From DASPGX01 sp035620375 (GTDB lineage: Bacteria > Patescibacteriota > Minisyncoccia > 2-02-FULL-40-12 > GWA2-44-9): 36,264 bases of DNA. The first letter of the stretch is position 1; each line of letters starts with the position of its first letter. Location: NCBI GenBank assembly GCA_035620375.1, contig DASPGX010000017.1, positions 1-36,264 of the forward strand. The letters run 5' to 3'. Shown piece by piece: positions 34,473 through 36,264 of this stretch. The translations under genes and the position numbers were made by a program. Below the pieces are notes generated by a model that saw only the letters and a list, made by a program, of their open reading frames with translations, had not been told where the DNA came from and did not search any database.

Positions 34473-36107
34473 CTAGTAATCCATGCCCCCGCCCATATCC
34501 GGCGCTCCTCCATTCTTTTTAGGTTCGGGCTTATCGGTAACCACCGCCTCGGTCGTCAGGATAAGCGAGGATACCGACACGGCGTTCGTCAGCGCGGTCT
34601 TCACGACCTTGAGCGGGTCAATGATGCCGCGGTCGAACATGTTGCCGTATTCGCCTTCCAGCGCGTTGTAGCCGTAGCCGGGCTCTCCAGCGGACACCTT
34701 CTGCACGACCTCATTGGCGTCCTTGCCGGAGTTCTCCGCGATGGTGCGCAGGGGCCGCTCCAGGACCGCCTTGATGACGCTCAGGCCTTTGGCCTCGTCG
34801 CCGAACTCGCCCACGCCTTTGACGGCCTTGTGGTTGAGTTCCTTGGCCGCCTCGAACAGCGCGATGCCGCCGCCCGCCACGATGCCCTCCTCCAGCGCGG
34901 CGCGGGTCGCCGCCACGGCGTCCTCAATGCGGAACTTCTTCTCCTTCATCTCGGTCTCCGTGGATGCGCCGACCTTGATGACGGCCACCCCGCCCGAAAG
35001 CTTCGCCAGGCGCTCGTTGAGCTTCTCCTTGTCGAAGGAGCTCGTGCTCTTTTCCAGCTGGGCCTTAATCTGCGCGATGCGCTTGTCGATGTCGGCCTTT
35101 TTGCCCTTGCCGTCCACGACGGTCGTCGCGTCCTTGGTCGCCTTCACCTTGTGGGCGCGACCGAGCATGTTCAGTTCCGCGTTCTCCAGTTTGATGCCGC
35201 GCTCCTCGGAGATGACCGTTCCGCCGGTGACCGTGGCGATGTCCTCGAGCATGTCTTTCTTGCGGTCGCCGAACCCGGGGGCCTTGACCGCCAGCGAGTG
35301 GAAGTTGCCCTTGAGCTTGTTCACGATGAGGGTCGCGAGCGCCTCGCCGTCCACGTCGTCGGCGATGATGACCAGTTCGCGCTTGCCCGCCTGATTCACT
35401 TTCTGCAGGAGCGGAACGATGTCGTTGATGCTGGAAATCTTCCGGTCGGTGATGAGGATGAGCGGGTCCTCCAACACGGCCTCCATCCGCTCGGCGTTCG
35501 TTACCATGTACGCGGAGATGTACCCGCGGTCGAACTGCATGCCTTCCACGAGTTCCTTGGAGAGTTCCGTGGACTGGGATTCCTCAACTGTCACGACGCC
35601 GTCCTTGCCGACCTCGTCAAAAACCTCGGCGATGAGCTTGCCGATCTCGGGGTCGTTCGCGGAAATGCTCGCCACCTCGCGCAGATTCTCCTTGGTGACC
35701 TTCTTCTTCCGCGTGCCGAGAAACTCCACGACCCAGTCGGCGGCCTTGTCCATTCCCTTCTTGAGAATCATCGGATTCGCGCCTGATGCGACGGCCGAAA
35801 AACCCTCGGCGACGATGGCCTGCGCCAGAACCGTCGCGGTCGTGGTGCCGTCTCCGGCGATGTCGCCGGTCTTGGAGGCGACCTCCTTGACCAGCTCGGC
35901 GCCGACGTTCTCCATCTTGTCCTCCAGCTCAACTTCCTTGGCGACGGTAACCCCGTCCTTGGTGATGACGGGAGAACCGAACCCGCGGTCCAGGACGACG
36001 TTCCGCCCGCGCGGACCGAGCGTTACCTTCACCGCGTTCGCCAGCTTGTCCACGCCGCGCTTGAGAGCCTCGCGCGCATCCTCTTTGTACGAAATGATTT
36101 TTGCCAT
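34473..36107 (-). CDS. groL: Chaperonin GroEL
   Basis: A full 544-residue chaperonin subunit. It shows the ATP-binding GDGTTTATVLAQ, the equatorial DRGFGSPVITKDGVTVAKE, the apical DRGYISAYMVTNAERMEAVLEDPLILIT, and VKAPGFGDRKKDMLEDIAT, and ends with a Gly/Met tail (GGAPDMGGGMDY) as usual. With GroES it folds cytoplasmic proteins in an ATP-driven double ring. groS lies just upstream in the same direction, the standard order. No SD precedes the ATG. Confidence 0.98.
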   Translation of the reverse strand: MAKIISYKEDAREALKRGVDKLANAVKVTLGPRGRNVVLDRGFGSPVITKDGVTVAKEVELEDKMENVGAELVKEVASKTGDIAGDGTTTATVLAQAIVAEGFSAVASGANPMILKKGMDKAADWVVEFLGTRKKKVTKENLREVASISANDPEIGKLIAEVFDEVGKDGVVTVEESQSTELSKELVEGMQFDRGYISAYMVTNAERMEAVLEDPLILITDRKISSINDIVPLLQKVNQAGKRELVIIADDVDGEALATLIVNKLKGNFHSLAVKAPGFGDRKKDMLEDIATVTGGTVISEERGIKLENAELNMLGRAHKVKATKDATTVVDGKGKKADIDKRIAQIKAQLEKSTSSFDKEKLNERLAKLSGGVAVIKVGASTETEMKEKKFRIEDAVAATRAALEEGIVAGGGIALFEAAKELNHKAVKGVGEFGDEAKGLSVIKAVLERPLRTIAENSGKDANEVVQKVSAGEPGYGYNALEGEYGNMFDRGIIDPLKVVKTALTNAVSVSSLILTTEAVVTDKPEPKKNGGAPDMGGGMDY

Positions 36108-36195
36108 ATTTCAGAAGCAAGATAGCTTGTAGCGGGAGAGCTTGTAGGTTTATTGTTCCGACTACAAGCTTTCCGGCTATTAGCTCTCTGGTTGA
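36108..36195 (-). other. groS-groL spacer with repeated AGCTTGTAG motifs
   Basis: The 88-nt spacer contains three copies of the nonamer CTACAAGCT/AGCTTGTAG in both orientations, which can form alternative hairpins (for example a 9-bp stem between 36141-36149 and 36163-36171). No CIRCE-type TTAGCACTC-N9-GAGTGCTAA is seen. It may modulate groL relative to groS (inference). Confidence 0.45.
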
Positions 36196-36264
36196 TTATT
36201 CAACGATTGCCAGGATGTCCTTCTCCTCGGCGATGAGGTATTCCTTCTCGTCCACCTTTATCTG
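36196..36264 (-). CDS. groS: Chaperonin GroES, C-terminal end
   Basis: The last 22 codons of a reading frame that enters from the right edge: KVDEKEYLIAEEKDILAIVE before a TAA at 36196-36198. This is the typical GroES C-terminus (KxxxxEYLIxxExDILAIVE). It is co-directional with groL and 88 nt upstream of it, so the operon is groS-groL. Confidence 0.93.
   Translation of the reverse strand, partial: QIKVDEKEYLIAEEKDILAIVE

Noticed and set aside
1..36264. CRISPR arrays, insertion sequences, integrases, prophage genes
   Set aside because: No regularly spaced direct repeats, transposase or integrase motifs, or phage structural genes were seen.

Overview
The window is GC-rich bacterial DNA that is almost fully coding. 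Its gene content fits a member of the Candidate Phyla Radiation (Patescibacteria): small single-domain proteins (SWIB, a KWG-type basic protein, a small membrane-anchored winged helix), Mur ligases scattered rather than clustered, a tRNA with a group I intron, and many unassignable short genes. UGA is used as stop throughout, so this is not a UGA-glycine lineage. This placement is inferred from content only.

Layout. 1-2041: an anchored protein of unknown function and an Mpl/MurC-type ligase. 2046-5926: an operon coding for a DnaJ-Ser/Thr kinase fusion, a vWA protein and a pyruvate-kinase-like protein, with a divergent unknown gene. 5949-9122: a PAS histidine kinase with a membrane partner, pterin dehydratase, rhodanese, KWG protein, SWIB and cold-shock protein. 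9123-9799: a structured noncoding stretch and tRNA-Asn(GTT) interrupted by a 210-nt group I intron. 9876-12066: two membrane proteins and a second histidine kinase. 12079-16293: dnaG-rpoD plus a GGDEF cyclase. 16307-21256: a small unknown, a CAP-domain protein with a winged-helix partner, a PPDK-N/ATP-grasp-like protein and a cysteine-rich secreted protein. 21273-22576: an epimerase and a nested tRNA-Ser locus. 22582-26912: DEAD-box helicase, murD, htpX and lemA. 27009-31468: a beta-barrel-like protein, two secreted glycosidase-like proteins and pyrG. 31720-34352: six short unknown genes and a zinc ribbon. 34473-36264: groL and the end of groS.

Two gene-start styles coexist. At least nine genes, including several housekeeping ones, have a -10-like hexamer only 6-9 nt before the start codon and no Shine-Dalgarno (SD) sequence, which predicts leaderless mRNAs. 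Most of the unusual genes (kinase module, PPDK-like, secreted proteins, 31720-34352 cluster) instead carry strong SD sequences, often with clear -35/-10 promoters and rho-independent terminators.

The most unusual structures are: (i) a complete tRNA-Ser(GGA) nested by complementary spacers inside the D-loop of a second tRNA-Ser copy that owns the promoter and the terminator; (ii) five copies of a palindrome with an invariant AACGGCT core and co-varying flanks, one of them where no terminator is needed; (iii) the DnaJ-kinase/vWA/pyruvate-kinase-like operon. Sensory capacity is rich: two histidine kinases next to membrane partners without adjacent response regulators, a GGDEF cyclase co-transcribed with the main sigma factor, and a Ser/Thr kinase.
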